From an uncultured Poribacteria bacterium (GTDB lineage: Bacteria > Poribacteria > WGA-4E > WGA-3G), in NCBI GenBank assembly GCA_951813545.1, contig OX638352.1, positions 744,001-808,000 of the forward strand: a DNA stretch of 64,000 nucleotides. The letters are read 5' to 3'. Position 1 is the stretch's first letter, and every line of letters starts with the position of its first letter. Under the pieces are notes generated by a model that worked only from the letters and a program-made list of their open reading frames with translations, was not told the origin of the DNA and ran no database searches. Shown one piece after another: positions 32,858 to 41,845 of this stretch. The translations under genes and the position numbers were made by a program.

Positions 32858-34120
32858 ATGAAATTCTATGATGCTATAATCTCAGGCATTGGGCACATTC
32901 AACAAAACCGGCTTCGGGCTGGGTTGTCCACCCTCGGTATTCTCATCGGTGTTGCCAGTGTTCTCTGCATGATGGCGATCGGCGATGGCGCGAAGAAAAT
33001 TATCGCCGACGACCTCGAAAAATTCGGTGGTCCGAATCAAGTTCGATTCTGGGCATCACCTTACGTCTATCGAAGAGGCAAACCGCGGAAACCGACAACC
33101 GAACGATATACCCTTGAAGACGCATCTGCTATTGAAGCGGAATGTCCGAATGTCCTCTTTGTCTTACCTCAAAATTATAGAAGCCAGAAATGGGTTACGA
33201 CACGCCACGGTGCCAAAGCGCGTGCGTATATAGAGGGTGTGACAGAAGACTACGCACGAGGTATTCGCTGGGAGGTTCAACACGGACGTTTCCTCTCGGA
33301 AAACGACATTAACAACGCCCTGCAGGTGTGTGTACTCGGTTCTAACGCTGCCAGAGAGTTGTTTGGAGACATTTCGCCAATCGGACAAGAAGTGAAAATC
33401 CGGGTGCGGTGGAACAGATCCGTCAGGTTGCGTGTCATCGAGGTTATGTCCCCGAAAGGCAGGATTCTAAGTCATCCGCGTTTGCAAGATGACAGCCTCT
33501 ATATCCCATTGACGACGAGTCAACAGCGATTCTTAGGCAACCGCCATGTTGAAAGCCTTAACATCTTTTTGCAAAAAGACACAGAGATATACAGTGTGGT
33601 TGAATCGGTGAAGAGAATACTTCGCAAGAGACATAGAGGCGTTGACAATTTTATCAACTATCAGATACCGAAACTCAGGATCAAACAACTTGAACGCATT
33701 GAAAAAGTGATAAAAATTGCGTTGGGCGGCATTGCCGGTTTTTCGCTGTTTGTCAGCGGCATCGGTATTATGAATATCTGTCTCGTCTCTGTCGGTGAAA
33801 AGACACGCGAGATAGGGTTACGAAAATCTGTTGGTGCGAAACGAATTGACATCTTTTATCAATTCTTGACGGAATCCATTTGCCTCTGCCTCTGTGGTGG
33901 GCTGCTTGGCATCGGAGGTGGTTGGCTCGCTGCCCACGGCATGGCACGCGTTGCTGTCCGCCTCATGCCGATTGTGCCGGAGTGGCCCGTTGTTTTATCT
34001 GTGCCGTGGATTACCATATCTGTTCTTTTTTCAATCTTTATGGGCATTACTTTCGGAGTCTATCCTGCTATACGGGCAGCACGGATGACACCCATTGATG
34101 CACTCCGAACGGATACATAG
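32858..34120 (+). CDS. MacB/FtsX-type ABC transporter permease
   Basis: The 420-residue membrane protein has the MacB layout: an N-terminal helix (AGLSTLGILIGVASVLCMMAIGDGAKKII), a large periplasmic MacB_PCD domain of about 230 residues, and three C-terminal FtsX helices with the EKTREIGLRKSVGAKRIDIF cytoplasmic coupling motif and AIRAARMTPIDALR at the end. Such permeases work with a LolD/MacB-type ATPase in lipoprotein, macrolide or peptide export; no ATPase gene is adjacent, so the partner must be encoded elsewhere. The start at 32858 is the first ATG and gives the typical N-terminus. Confidence 0.85.
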   Translation: MKFYDAIISGIGHIQQNRLRAGLSTLGILIGVASVLCMMAIGDGAKKIIADDLEKFGGPNQVRFWASPYVYRRGKPRKPTTERYTLEDASAIEAECPNVLFVLPQNYRSQKWVTTRHGAKARAYIEGVTEDYARGIRWEVQHGRFLSENDINNALQVCVLGSNAARELFGDISPIGQEVKIRVRWNRSVRLRVIEVMSPKGRILSHPRLQDDSLYIPLTTSQQRFLGNRHVESLNIFLQKDTEIYSVVESVKRILRKRHRGVDNFINYQIPKLRIKQLERIEKVIKIALGGIAGFSLFVSGIGIMNICLVSVGEKTREIGLRKSVGAKRIDIFYQFLTESICLCLCGGLLGIGGGWLAAHGMARVAVRLMPIVPEWPVVLSVPWITISVLFSIFMGITFGVYPAIRAARMTPIDALRTDT

Positions 34121-34147
34121 GCGTGTCTAAATTGCTTTCAAACCTGA

Positions 34148-34191
34148 GATTGGAAGGCTGGAAAACTGGAAGGGTGGAAGATTGGAAAGGG
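34148..34191. repeat. short imperfect tandem repeat (TGGAAG)n
   Basis: Four to five imperfect units of about 9 bases (TTGGAAGGC, TGGAAAACT, GGAAGGGTGG, AAGATTGGA) lie between the permease and the STT3-like gene. Low-complexity slippage product; no coding potential. Confidence 0.5.
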
Positions 34192-34274
34192 AAGTTTTTT
34201 CGGTTACACAACTCAAAAACATAAGGAGGCTCCTCCTCGGGTGGCAATACGCCTTCCGGTTGTAATGAAACACA

Positions 34275-36674
34275 ATGAACTTTTACCAAAAAATCCTTTT
34301 ATGTGCCATTGTGCTACTTGCTTGTTGGATACGCGTCCAAGGCGTATCCAGACTCCCAGATGGGCAGTTTACCTCTAACGATGCCTATCTTTTCGCCTCG
34401 CAGGCACAAGAGATTGCCGAACAGGGAGTCCTTCCTGCCCGCGATATGCACCGCTGGCTGCCACAGGGTAGAGACAATGGCCAGGTATTTCCGCTCTATG
34501 CCTACGCTATTGCCTACACCCACAAAGCCATCGGTTGGGCATCTCCGAAACTCACACCTTATCACATCCAAGTCTATGCCGCCGCTATCTGTTTCACACT
34601 CGGACTCGGTGTGTTGTGTTTCTTCCTTGCCCGTGTCTACGGAGTCACCTTCGCCGCAATTGCTGCGCTCCTTCTCGCAACGTTACCCGGGAGTATAGAA
34701 CGCAGTGCCGCGGGTTTTGGCGACAGAGATGCATGGTGCTGGATGCTCGGTATCCTTGCTGTCATCAGTTATCTCTATAAGGAAAATATGGAGCCCGGAC
34801 GACGTAGATGGATTGTCACTGCTCTCGCTGGCTTCACCGTTTTCTTGGGCGGATTGAGTTGGGAAGGCTTCGGGTTTTTCATCCTGATGATTGTTGGCGT
34901 AGAACTCTGGAAATTTTGTAGCACAGACACAGAACAACATCTCAAAGAATACCTCCTCTATATGCTGATGTTTGTCCCATGGCTTTATCTCATCAGTCCT
35001 GCCTATCGAAGCGGGTCCGGTTTCTCAACGCATGTCGCTGCCCTGATGCTACTTCCGCCCCTAACGGTCTTTGTGCTGCGCGGGGTCCGGTATCTACTCC
35101 TCAAATACGTTGAACGGCTCCGTCCACATCCTCGAAAACTCGCGTGGGGGTTGACGCTGCTGAGTGTCGCCGCCGGAGTCGGGTACATCTTCATGCAAGC
35201 CGGCACCTTTGCCGAGACAGCGTACCCGTTCCGTGAAAGTCAACTCATGCAGGGTATTGGGGAATTAGGCGACCCGAATTTCAGGTATTGGGCAGGGCGA
35301 TACGGTGCCGTGTTTGTCTTAGGCAGCCTTGGATTGATAACCGCTTGCTTGTACTTGTGGAAGTGGAAAGGAGTTCCTCTGGTACTCTCGCTTGCTCTTT
35401 TCGTCGGCACAACCTTCTTTCGTACACAAGTCAATGGGTGGATTGGTGAGGACACGTGCAATACGTTATTTTTCGTTTCGCTGGGATTAACAATCTTAAC
35501 TTTCGCAATTGCTTGCCTCCCAAAAGAAAAAATGGAAAACGAGTTAGTGACACTCGCGATGCTTGCATGGTTTCTGTTATGGGTGGGACTCTCGCGGGGT
35601 GGCAAACGGCACGACTTCTTTATCGGGCTGCCGATCGCTTACGGCACGGCATGGCTCCTCTGGTTCTCCCCTGTGCATCTCATACAAAAACTCAAGGATG
35701 CAAAAATTCTTTATCCATCCGTTAGGGAAAAATGGACGACTGCTATCTTTGCTATTATTGTGTTGGTCCCCGTTCTTTTCTGGACACCAATTGGCGGACA
35801 TGCAAACAGGTCTATTCACGCTGCTGCGCGCATGCGGCCACCTGTTCCAGGACAAAACAGCAGGTCAGAGGTGTTTAAATGGATGCAAGAAACCCTTCCG
35901 AAAGAATCCGTAATCGCAGCAAACTGGGATTATGGTACACAACTCAATGTTCTCGGCGGTGTCAAGACTGTTGTTGACTCCGACCATTTTCTCCCGCACT
36001 GGATATATCTGTATTACCGACACGTCTTCAGTACACAAGACGCACGCGAAGCACTTGGATTTCTCAAAACACACAACGCCACGCATCTGATGCTAACGGA
36101 ACGGGGTGTACTATCTCGTTCCCGCGACTATTCAAGTATAGGCAGCGATGAAAACAGTGACAGGCAGTTTGAACTCTATCAACTGACGCGAACAGAGACA
36201 CCTATCGGTACGCCCTACCGGATGCAACCGCGCGGGACAAGCACACCGTTAGACTTTATTGAAATCACCCGTACCACGCCTGACACATTATCCATCACCG
36301 CGCACTTTAAAGACGAAAACGGGGCAGCCCCTGCAGGAGCACTGGAAAAAATCTTGCCAGATATAACGGTAGAAAGAACTGTTAACACCCCGACCTCTCA
36401 AGTATCGGTGGATATTGAAAACGGCGGGCTCGTTTTGGAGTTTGACGCTGAGACCCGTTTGAACATAGCCTATTACATCCCACCGCTCGGTTGGAACAGT
36501 CTTGCTATCAAGTTGTTTTTGCGCGGTGAACATACGGATATTTTTGTCCCTGTTTATCCAACAGATGACAGTACCGTGAAAGACATCAAAGTGTGGGAGA
36601 TTCGCTATCCGCCTGATATAGAGACGGATAAGAAATACTTGGTAACGGAGCCAGAGGTAGCCGGTAAAAAGTGA
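34275..36674 (+). CDS. STT3/PglB/AglB-like oligosaccharyltransferase
   Basis: The 799-residue protein has about 11-13 hydrophobic helices in the first 500 residues and a soluble C-terminal third. Hallmarks of the STT3 family are visible: the first-loop acidic motif TSNDAYLF (D36), the second-loop D-x-D as GD150-R-D152, SWEGFG in the following helix, a Glu in the fifth loop region (YPFRESQ) in the place of the TIxE/SVSE motif, and N550-W-D-Y-G in place of the WWDYG substrate-binding motif. These enzymes transfer a lipid-linked oligosaccharide to Asn. The first Trp of WWDYG is Asn here. N-glycosylation or a related protein-glycan ligation is therefore likely; the family call is good but the exact acceptor is inferred. 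Confidence 0.7.
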   Translation: MNFYQKILLCAIVLLACWIRVQGVSRLPDGQFTSNDAYLFASQAQEIAEQGVLPARDMHRWLPQGRDNGQVFPLYAYAIAYTHKAIGWASPKLTPYHIQVYAAAICFTLGLGVLCFFLARVYGVTFAAIAALLLATLPGSIERSAAGFGDRDAWCWMLGILAVISYLYKENMEPGRRRWIVTALAGFTVFLGGLSWEGFGFFILMIVGVELWKFCSTDTEQHLKEYLLYMLMFVPWLYLISPAYRSGSGFSTHVAALMLLPPLTVFVLRGVRYLLLKYVERLRPHPRKLAWGLTLLSVAAGVGYIFMQAGTFAETAYPFRESQLMQGIGELGDPNFRYWAGRYGAVFVLGSLGLITACLYLWKWKGVPLVLSLALFVGTTFFRTQVNGWIGEDTCNTLFFVSLGLTILTFAIACLPKEKMENELVTLAMLAWFLLWVGLSRGGKRHDFFIGLPIAYGTAWLLWFSPVHLIQKLKDAKILYPSVREKWTTAIFAIIVLVPVLFWTPIGGHANRSIHAAARMRPPVPGQNSRSEVFKWMQETLPKESVIAANWDYGTQLNVLGGVKTVVDSDHFLPHWIYLYYRHVFSTQDAREALGFLKTHNATHLMLTERGVLSRSRDYSSIGSDENSDRQFELYQLTRTETPIGTPYRMQPRGTSTPLDFIEITRTTPDTLSITAHFKDENGAAPAGALEKILPDITVERTVNTPTSQVSVDIENGGLVLEFDAETRLNIAYYIPPLGWNSLAIKLFLRGEHTDIFVPVYPTDDSTVKDIKVWEIRYPPDIETDKKYLVTEPEVAGKK

Positions 36675-36691
36675 GGATAATATTTCAAAGA

Positions 36692-36845
36692 GGCGAGGAT
36701 GCAATCCTCGCCAGCGGAGACCGTGGGGACGTTTTCAAGAGGCGAGGATGCAATCCTCGCCAGCGACAGGGCGGTGTTGCTTTTTGGCATTTTGAAGAGG
36801 CGAGGATACTAGGGGAAATACCCAAGCAAAAACTCCCTCGCCAGC
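36692..36845. repeat. three tandemly clustered GCGAGG hairpin repeats, one with a nested insertion
   Basis: Two perfect copies of GCGAGGATGCAATCCTCGC lie at 36693-36711 and 36742-36760, each followed by CAGCG. A third starts at 36800 (GCGAGGATAC) but its loop is split by TAGGGGAAATACCCAAGCAA AAACT (about 36810-36834) before CCTCGCCAGCGG resumes. The inserted piece is the CCCAAGCAAAAAC element seen elsewhere. Confidence 0.8.
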
Positions 36846-36859
36846 GGTAGTAACCGAAA

Positions 36860-38218
36860 TTAATCTTCCCACCGATTTCGGAATTGGGTGACCATCGCTT
36901 CGGGGGCACCGTGCTGTGCTAAGAAGTCTAAAAATGCCTGATAGAGCCGACGCGCTTCCGCCGTATCCGATTCAAATCGGTTATTCAGCTGTTCAGGATC
37001 GGACGGTAAATGGAATAATTCACTCGGAGCACCGCGGTTCTCTAAAAGCAGGGACCATGTGCCATCCGTGATGTTGCCGTGTGGACTTCCGCCATCAGGA
37101 CTCCACCCACCGACCCAAGCACCGTGCGTAACGGCATATTCGCGTCCGGTGTCAGTATCGCCCATAACAACTGGAAGGAGACTGTTGCCTTCCACCTGTG
37201 CCCCGCGGTCTGTCCCGAACACGTCAATGACAGTGGGAGGGATATCGACGATACTCGCAAGGGCATTCGTCCGACGTGGTGTCGCCTCCGGATGATAAAC
37301 CAGCAGCGGAATATGGACAATCTCTTCATACATGCTAAGATTCTTGGCGAGCAGTCCGTGTTCACCCAATAGGAAGCCGTGGTCCGCCATGAAGATAACC
37401 ATCGTGTTTTCCATCAAACCCATGTAGTCAATTTTCCGTAGAAGCTGCCCGATCCAATTGTCGACCAGCGAGGCTTCCGCACGGTAGAGCGCGTTGAGAC
37501 GTTCCGTCTCGCGTTCATTCATCGGATTGGGACCGTAAGGTGGATAGATCGGTTCGGGTCCGTCGTAATCGCTTGCATCGAAACGTTTTAAATACCATTC
37601 GGGTGCGTCCCACGGTTCGTGCGGATCGAAGGTGTCTACCATCAGGTAGAAGTTTTCGTGCTGATGGTTCCGTTCTAACCAATCGCAAGCCGTTTGCACA
37701 GTTTGTGCGACGAAAGTGTCCGCCTCTGTCTGCCGAAAGTCGGTATTTCTAATGTGGTTGCCGAGTCCAGCGGGCAACTTGTTCGGATGCGTCCGCGTAT
37801 ATTCGCGATACCGCAATGAATCCTGCGATTCGTAATCGTAAGGATGGGTTTCTAAGCAATCACCTTCCTGCCCGCGAATCCACTTCCACCCGGTGAACCC
37901 ACGATTGTAAAAAAAGCCGTTGTTGATATGGTGCGGTGTATCGGCAATCATCATACTAACAACACCCGCGTTCGTTAAATCAGTTGCGATGACCGGTACA
38001 TCTCGCTTTAAGGGTTCCCAACCGCGTCGACAGATGCCGACCTGTCCCGTTACCAAATCTCCTCGGATCGGCACAGTCGGGTAACTACATACATACGCTT
38101 TGTCGAAAATGACGCATTTCTCTGCGAAAGCGTTTAGGGATGGTGTGTATCCTTTGTCTCCATAAATCGAGAGGTTATCGCGTCGAAATGTGTCTGAAAT
38201 AATGTGGATGATATTCAT
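36860..38218 (-). CDS. sulfatase-family hydrolase with Thr at the nucleophile position
   Basis: The start is the ATG at 38218, with AAAGGA 7 bases upstream on the minus strand. The 452-residue protein is an alkaline-phosphatase-superfamily sulfatase homologue: metal ligands near D9 (IISDTFRRDNLSIYG), the signature region CSYPTVPIRGDLVTG, and MADHGFLLGEHG with the Asp/His ligands. In ordinary sulfatases the signature is C/S-x-P-x-R with Cys or Ser converted to formylglycine; here it reads T48-V-P50-I-R52. Thr cannot become formylglycine but serves as nucleophile in phosphodiesterases of this superfamily. No signal peptide, so probably cytosolic. It may therefore be a phosphodiesterase, phosphonate hydrolase or similar. 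Confidence 0.75.
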   Translation of the reverse strand: MNIIHIISDTFRRDNLSIYGDKGYTPSLNAFAEKCVIFDKAYVCSYPTVPIRGDLVTGQVGICRRGWEPLKRDVPVIATDLTNAGVVSMMIADTPHHINNGFFYNRGFTGWKWIRGQEGDCLETHPYDYESQDSLRYREYTRTHPNKLPAGLGNHIRNTDFRQTEADTFVAQTVQTACDWLERNHQHENFYLMVDTFDPHEPWDAPEWYLKRFDASDYDGPEPIYPPYGPNPMNERETERLNALYRAEASLVDNWIGQLLRKIDYMGLMENTMVIFMADHGFLLGEHGLLAKNLSMYEEIVHIPLLVYHPEATPRRTNALASIVDIPPTVIDVFGTDRGAQVEGNSLLPVVMGDTDTGREYAVTHGAWVGGWSPDGGSPHGNITDGTWSLLLENRGAPSELFHLPSDPEQLNNRFESDTAEARRLYQAFLDFLAQHGAPEAMVTQFRNRWED

Positions 38219-38298
38219 ATCAATTCCTTTCTCCATTGGTAAAAGACGATGTACGGAAACTGAGGTAAGAGACCTGCTTAGTCATAACTCATATCTAC

Positions 38299-38362
38299 CT
38301 ATAGTAAAATCTTCAATTACTTGGACCTTGTAGGTAGGCGAGGATACAATCCTCGCCAGCAG
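38299..38362. repeat. dispersed repeat: TATAGTAAA lead-in plus GCGAGG hairpin
   Basis: CTATAGTAAAATCTTCAATT, then ACTTGGACC and the perfect hairpin GCGAGGATACAATCCTCGC (38338-38356) with tail CAGCAG. Same composite unit as 4984-5046. Confidence 0.75.
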
Positions 38363-38460
38363 CAGTGGGGGTATAGTTCACTGCACAACCGTCCGCATGT
38401 TTTAGATTTCGCTATAATATTACGGAATTAGTCGTTTTGGACTTGTAATTTTTCATTTTT

Positions 38461-39375
38461 TCAGATTTCACGGCTCACACTTTCGGTGAGAAACTTCGCG
38501 AAGATATTTTCATCTCTGTAGTTGTATTTATAGCAGGCCTCTGCGAGATACAGGGGCGTGTATGCTGTTGAATAATGGTGATGCGATCCATACCACGCCC
38601 GCTTGACGAAAGACCAGAAGCCTTCAATCGTATTGGTATGTATCTCACTCGCTTCCCAGGTTTCACTCCGGTTGAGCGTCTCGTGCTTCATCTCCTTACC
38701 GATCTCGTTGTAGCCGGTATACTGGTCAGTTATCAGTTCGGCGTCATCGGTATTGACGACAGACTTGATGAAGTCTTTGATTGTCTCGGCAGTGGTGTTC
38801 TGCACGAGTTCTGCGACGACCTTTCCACCTCTCGCAACTGCACCAAGCACAGCGTCTTTCGCAGTGCCGCGTCCACGTTTTTTCGGTTCACCGTCCTCTT
38901 GGTCGTAGTCTTTCTTGTGCTTCCCACCGATATAGGTCTCATCTGCCTCAACGATCCCTTCAAGCATGACGTTATCCTTTCCCATTTCACCCCGTATTGC
39001 CATCATTATACGCCAACACGTTTTTTGTGGCACCCCCAGATCGCGTGAGAGTTGACAACTTGATAGGCTTTTCTTTGCGTTTGCCATCAGAGCGATCGCG
39101 ACAAACCACTTCTGAAGCGCAATCTTCGTGCCATGAAAGAGGGTGCCATGCGTTACCTTGAAGGTTGCGTGGCAGTTATGACAGTTCCAGCGTCCTATAC
39201 GCCCTATATCGTGTTCATTTCGCTGTCTGACGTGTGTAGATTCACAATGTGGACATTCAGGCGATCCTGCCCATCTGAGACGCTCCAAATATGCTATACA
39301 GTCCTCTTGCGTCGGGAACGTCTCCATGACCTTGATCAAATCCATCAGAAAATGCTCCTGTATTAAGGGTTGCAT
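38461..39375 (-). CDS. IS1595-family transposase
   Basis: The 304-residue protein has the N-terminal zinc ribbon CPHCESTHV..WNCHNCHATF and the ISXO2-like DDE core: EADETYIGGKHKKD with the first Asp, LITDQYTGY with the second, and the catalytic Asn/Glu region HTNTIEGFWSFVKRAWYGSHHHYS typical for IS1595 (ISSpo3/ISSod11-like). Full length, and the gene fills the element between the terminal repeats, so the element may be active. Confidence 0.92.
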   Translation of the reverse strand: MQPLIQEHFLMDLIKVMETFPTQEDCIAYLERLRWAGSPECPHCESTHVRQRNEHDIGRIGRWNCHNCHATFKVTHGTLFHGTKIALQKWFVAIALMANAKKSLSSCQLSRDLGVPQKTCWRIMMAIRGEMGKDNVMLEGIVEADETYIGGKHKKDYDQEDGEPKKRGRGTAKDAVLGAVARGGKVVAELVQNTTAETIKDFIKSVVNTDDAELITDQYTGYNEIGKEMKHETLNRSETWEASEIHTNTIEGFWSFVKRAWYGSHHHYSTAYTPLYLAEACYKYNYRDENIFAKFLTESVSREI

Positions 39376-39448
39376 CTTTCTGATAGTTTCTGATACAATA
39401 ATCAGATAGGTGTGAACCGAGAAAAAGCAACCCGCTTTTTTGGGTTCG

Positions 39449-39474
39449 ATAGGGGGCTACCAACCCCCTATTTT
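39449..39474 (+). terminator. terminator-like hairpin inside the IS1595 element
   Basis: ATAGGGGG-CTACCAA-CCCCCTAT (39449-39471) followed by TTTC forms a strong hairpin with a short T-run on the plus strand, between the transposase start and the right terminus. A second small hairpin, AACCC..GGGTT, lies just before it. It may shield the transposase from outside transcription. Confidence 0.4.
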
Positions 39475-39571
39475 CTTACTGATATTATACCCTGAAAACC
39501 CTTTATTTACAAGGGTTTATCGCACTTTTTTAACAACTTTTTCCAAGTCCGAAACGACTAATTCCGTAATA

Positions 39572-40960
39572 TTATACATCACCTTCGGTTTCTGATGAAG
39601 TCTTTTCACGGGCAGCCATCTGTACGACAGCCGGCAACAATCCGTAAATTCCCCAGAAAGGGACCCCAATAGCATCGCCGTTTAAGAGATTGTTCACTGT
39701 GAAATGCACCATCAATGAAATTTCTGCTGCCATCAGCCCAATAATAACGGCCCGGTAAAAACCATCTTCCAGTGTTTTGAGTGCGCGAAAACCGTAGCGT
39801 AAGAAGGCAAGATTCAGCCATATCCACACAACTAACCCGACGATCCCCAATTCTGCCATAACTTGGAGGTATTCGCTGTGTGCCCCGAGTTGAAACTGCG
39901 CCGTATAACTTCCAACAAGTGCTACATCTTCTTCGTAGAGCATTGCAAATGCACCATAGCCCTTCCCCAAAATAGGGCTTTCAAGGAACATCACGAACGC
40001 TTGTCCCCACCGCAGGAGACGCGCCCGGTTTGAAGCATAACTGAAATCCAGTGCTGACGAAATCCGTTCAACAAAGATGTTATAGATACCAGGCAAATTC
40101 AGACATGCCAATAAGATGAGGCACGCCGCACCAACAAACAGAACCTTTTTATGTGTAACGCCTCGTCCGAGTTGCAGCAGCATAAAGCCGACAGCAACAA
40201 TAACAGAGAGCCAGACCCCGCGCGAAAAGCACATCAGGAGTCCAACACCGAAGCAGACGAACCACACTGTCCATAACACGCGATCGTACTGACTATTGTC
40301 AAACAACAGACGACTGAGGCAAACAAGAAAGAAAAGTGCAGTGAATGCCCCATAAACAGAGTAATTCGTAAAGGGTGCGCTCCGATAAGCACTTGTCCAT
40401 TGCCATGCATCAATGTGATAAATCAAGACAATAACTGTCCAGATAACGGCAATCGCCGCAGACGGAAAACTCGCAATAAAAAGTCGTTTCAGCGCAGTCC
40501 TATTTTGGACGACAGTATACACGACGACACTAAATAACACGTAAACTGTCGCACGGAGTGCCCCTTTGAGTGTGCCAAACAGATCTGGCGTGTTGACTAC
40601 TGAAAGGAACATCATGAGGATGTATAAGCAGATCGGTAGGAAAAAAGGGAAGGAGTTTTCCGGTTTAGACTTCCCGAGTGCTTTGTCAAGTATTTTTTGC
40701 ACACAATAAACGGCAGCAAGCATGCCTAACAGTGGTTCTGTCGGGGTTTGGATCTCAAAACGACCGGGGAGAATGTAGCGGAATGAAAATGGCAAGGCAA
40801 TTAACAGCACATAAACTGCAATCTCCATGCCAAGGAAAACGAAAGTACCTGTTGCGATTAACAAGCAGAGAAGGGGGAGTGGCGTGCCCGAATAACCGCC
40901 GATAATGCCACCGACCACAAGACAGATGAAAAAGGGGAGGATTCGCTTACCAGATTTCAA
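39572..40960 (-). CDS. O-antigen ligase / Wzy-type polymerase family protein
   Basis: The 462-residue membrane protein has about 12 helices and the Wzy_C hallmarks: a conserved Arg in CFSRGVWLSVIVA, the long periplasmic loop with RLLRWGQAFVMFLESPILGKGYGAF, and the His in AHSEYLQVMAELGIVGLVVW. WaaL ligates O-antigen from undecaprenyl diphosphate to lipid A core; Wzy polymerises it; other members glycosylate proteins. The specific role cannot be told. The start at 40960 begins a normal first helix (LPFFICLVVGGIIGGY). The IS1595 element is inserted at its stop codon. It fits functionally with uppS and the STT3-like gene. Confidence 0.8.
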   Translation of the reverse strand: MKSGKRILPFFICLVVGGIIGGYSGTPLPLLCLLIATGTFVFLGMEIAVYVLLIALPFSFRYILPGRFEIQTPTEPLLGMLAAVYCVQKILDKALGKSKPENSFPFFLPICLYILMMFLSVVNTPDLFGTLKGALRATVYVLFSVVVYTVVQNRTALKRLFIASFPSAAIAVIWTVIVLIYHIDAWQWTSAYRSAPFTNYSVYGAFTALFFLVCLSRLLFDNSQYDRVLWTVWFVCFGVGLLMCFSRGVWLSVIVAVGFMLLQLGRGVTHKKVLFVGAACLILLACLNLPGIYNIFVERISSALDFSYASNRARLLRWGQAFVMFLESPILGKGYGAFAMLYEEDVALVGSYTAQFQLGAHSEYLQVMAELGIVGLVVWIWLNLAFLRYGFRALKTLEDGFYRAVIIGLMAAEISLMVHFTVNNLLNGDAIGVPFWGIYGLLPAVVQMAAREKTSSETEGDV

Positions 40961-41089
40961 ATTTCAGTGGTTTAGGACTCACACAATCCGCTGGTAGGTC
41001 CGGTGTTTTTGCTGCGGTGTTTCCCCCAGGAAACCGCGCCTACCGCGTGGTAATAGATGGTCTTCCGTGATTTTGCGTCCGTCTTGTGG

Positions 41090-41163
41090 TTGTCGGTTAA
41101 GAAGCTGCTTATAGGCATCAGAAACCTCTTTAACTGATAACCGACAACTGAAAACTGAAAACT
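41090..41163. repeat. AGTTATCGGTTAA-type composite repeat, reverse copy
   Basis: GTTGTCGGTTAAGAAGCTGC, then AACCTCTTTAACTGATAACC and GACAACTGAAAACTGAAAAC. It is the inverse of 26144-26208 and lies upstream of the O-antigen ligase gene, just after the stop of the next gene. The remaining gap (40961-41089) shows a GGAAACCGCGCCTACCGCG fragment but no gene. Confidence 0.55.
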
Positions 41164-41845
41164 AAAATTTCATTTTGACACCCAACCCGATAGCAGTCCC
41201 ATCTAAAATCAGGTCAAGGGGTGTATCACCAGTTGTCTCTACTGTTTTGAGTATCCGTTTCAACTCAAAGTTGAGTGAAAGATTATGGTCCCACTGGAAG
41301 AGTTCTGTTCCGATGAAGGCGTATCCAGTCGGACCTGGAGAACTGCCATCAAAACTGATGCCTTGCTGTTCAATGAGATCAATTGCACTCCCGCTAAAAC
41401 CCGTCCCTAAAAAACCGATACCACCGCCTAAATAGATAGGGAGATATTCCGACAGAAGGACGGGACGATAGATAAACTGATAGGAAATCGGGATGAGGGT
41501 CGTGGAGAGATCCGCCGAGATAGGTGGCGGAATGTCAAGTTTCATCCGCCAATAGCCAAGTTCTATACGTGAATCGAACTCCGGACTATGTTCAAATACA
41601 ACCGAAAACGTAGGTAACATTGCCCCTGGCACGCGTGATACCCCAACGCTCTGGAGGATATCAACCAAACCGCCTAACTCCGGTTTGTATGAAAATAGAG
41701 AGAGTTGGAAAGATGGGAATTGAAGGTGTTCCGCGAAAAAATCTCGGACAGGTGATGGACGTAAGGGTTGCACATCAGTGGTATCCGCGAGCGTTAGACA
41801 GGGAATCAACAACAGAAGCAAGAAACTGGCAAACACCAAACGCAT
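41162..41845 (-). CDS. outer-membrane beta-barrel protein of unknown function
   Basis: The 227-residue protein has a clean signal peptide (MRLVFASFLLLLLIPCLTLA, cleavage likely after ADT) and then alternating hydrophobic and polar strands (SRIELGYWRMKLDIPP, TTLIPISYQFIYRP, LPIYLGGGIGFLGTGF, GYAFIGTELFQWDHNLSLNFELK) ending in a C-terminal aromatic residue, GLGVKMKF. This is the pattern of eight-stranded OmpX/OmpW-like barrels. No closer family is recognised. Next to it on the same strand is the OmpA-type lipoprotein gene, so both are envelope proteins. Confidence 0.6.
   Translation of the reverse strand: MRLVFASFLLLLLIPCLTLADTTDVQPLRPSPVRDFFAEHLQFPSFQLSLFSYKPELGGLVDILQSVGVSRVPGAMLPTFSVVFEHSPEFDSRIELGYWRMKLDIPPPISADLSTTLIPISYQFIYRPVLLSEYLPIYLGGGIGFLGTGFSGSAIDLIEQQGISFDGSSPGPTGYAFIGTELFQWDHNLSLNFELKRILKTVETTGDTPLDLILDGTAIGLGVKMKF

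Larger units (their letters stand above)
38423..39566 (-). mobile_element. complete IS1595-family insertion sequence (1144 bp)
   Basis: Inverted termini CGGAATTAGTCGTTTTGGAC (38423 on) and its complement ending at 39566 match over 23 bases with one difference. They are flanked by an 8-bp direct repeat TAATATTA (38415-38422 and 39567-39574), the duplication length known for IS1595. The duplicated target is itself palindromic. The right duplication contains the TAA stop codon of the O-antigen ligase gene, so that gene is left intact. One transposase gene is carried on the minus strand. Confidence 0.88.

Noticed and set aside
34148..34191. CRISPR-like or regulatory repeat array
   Set aside because: Units are only about 9 bases, imperfect and without spacers; it is a simple-sequence stretch. 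The dispersed hairpins elsewhere are also not regularly spaced.
38423..40960. IS1595 insertion truncating the O-antigen ligase
   Set aside because: The TAA stop is within the duplicated target, so the gene would have ended at the same codon before insertion.
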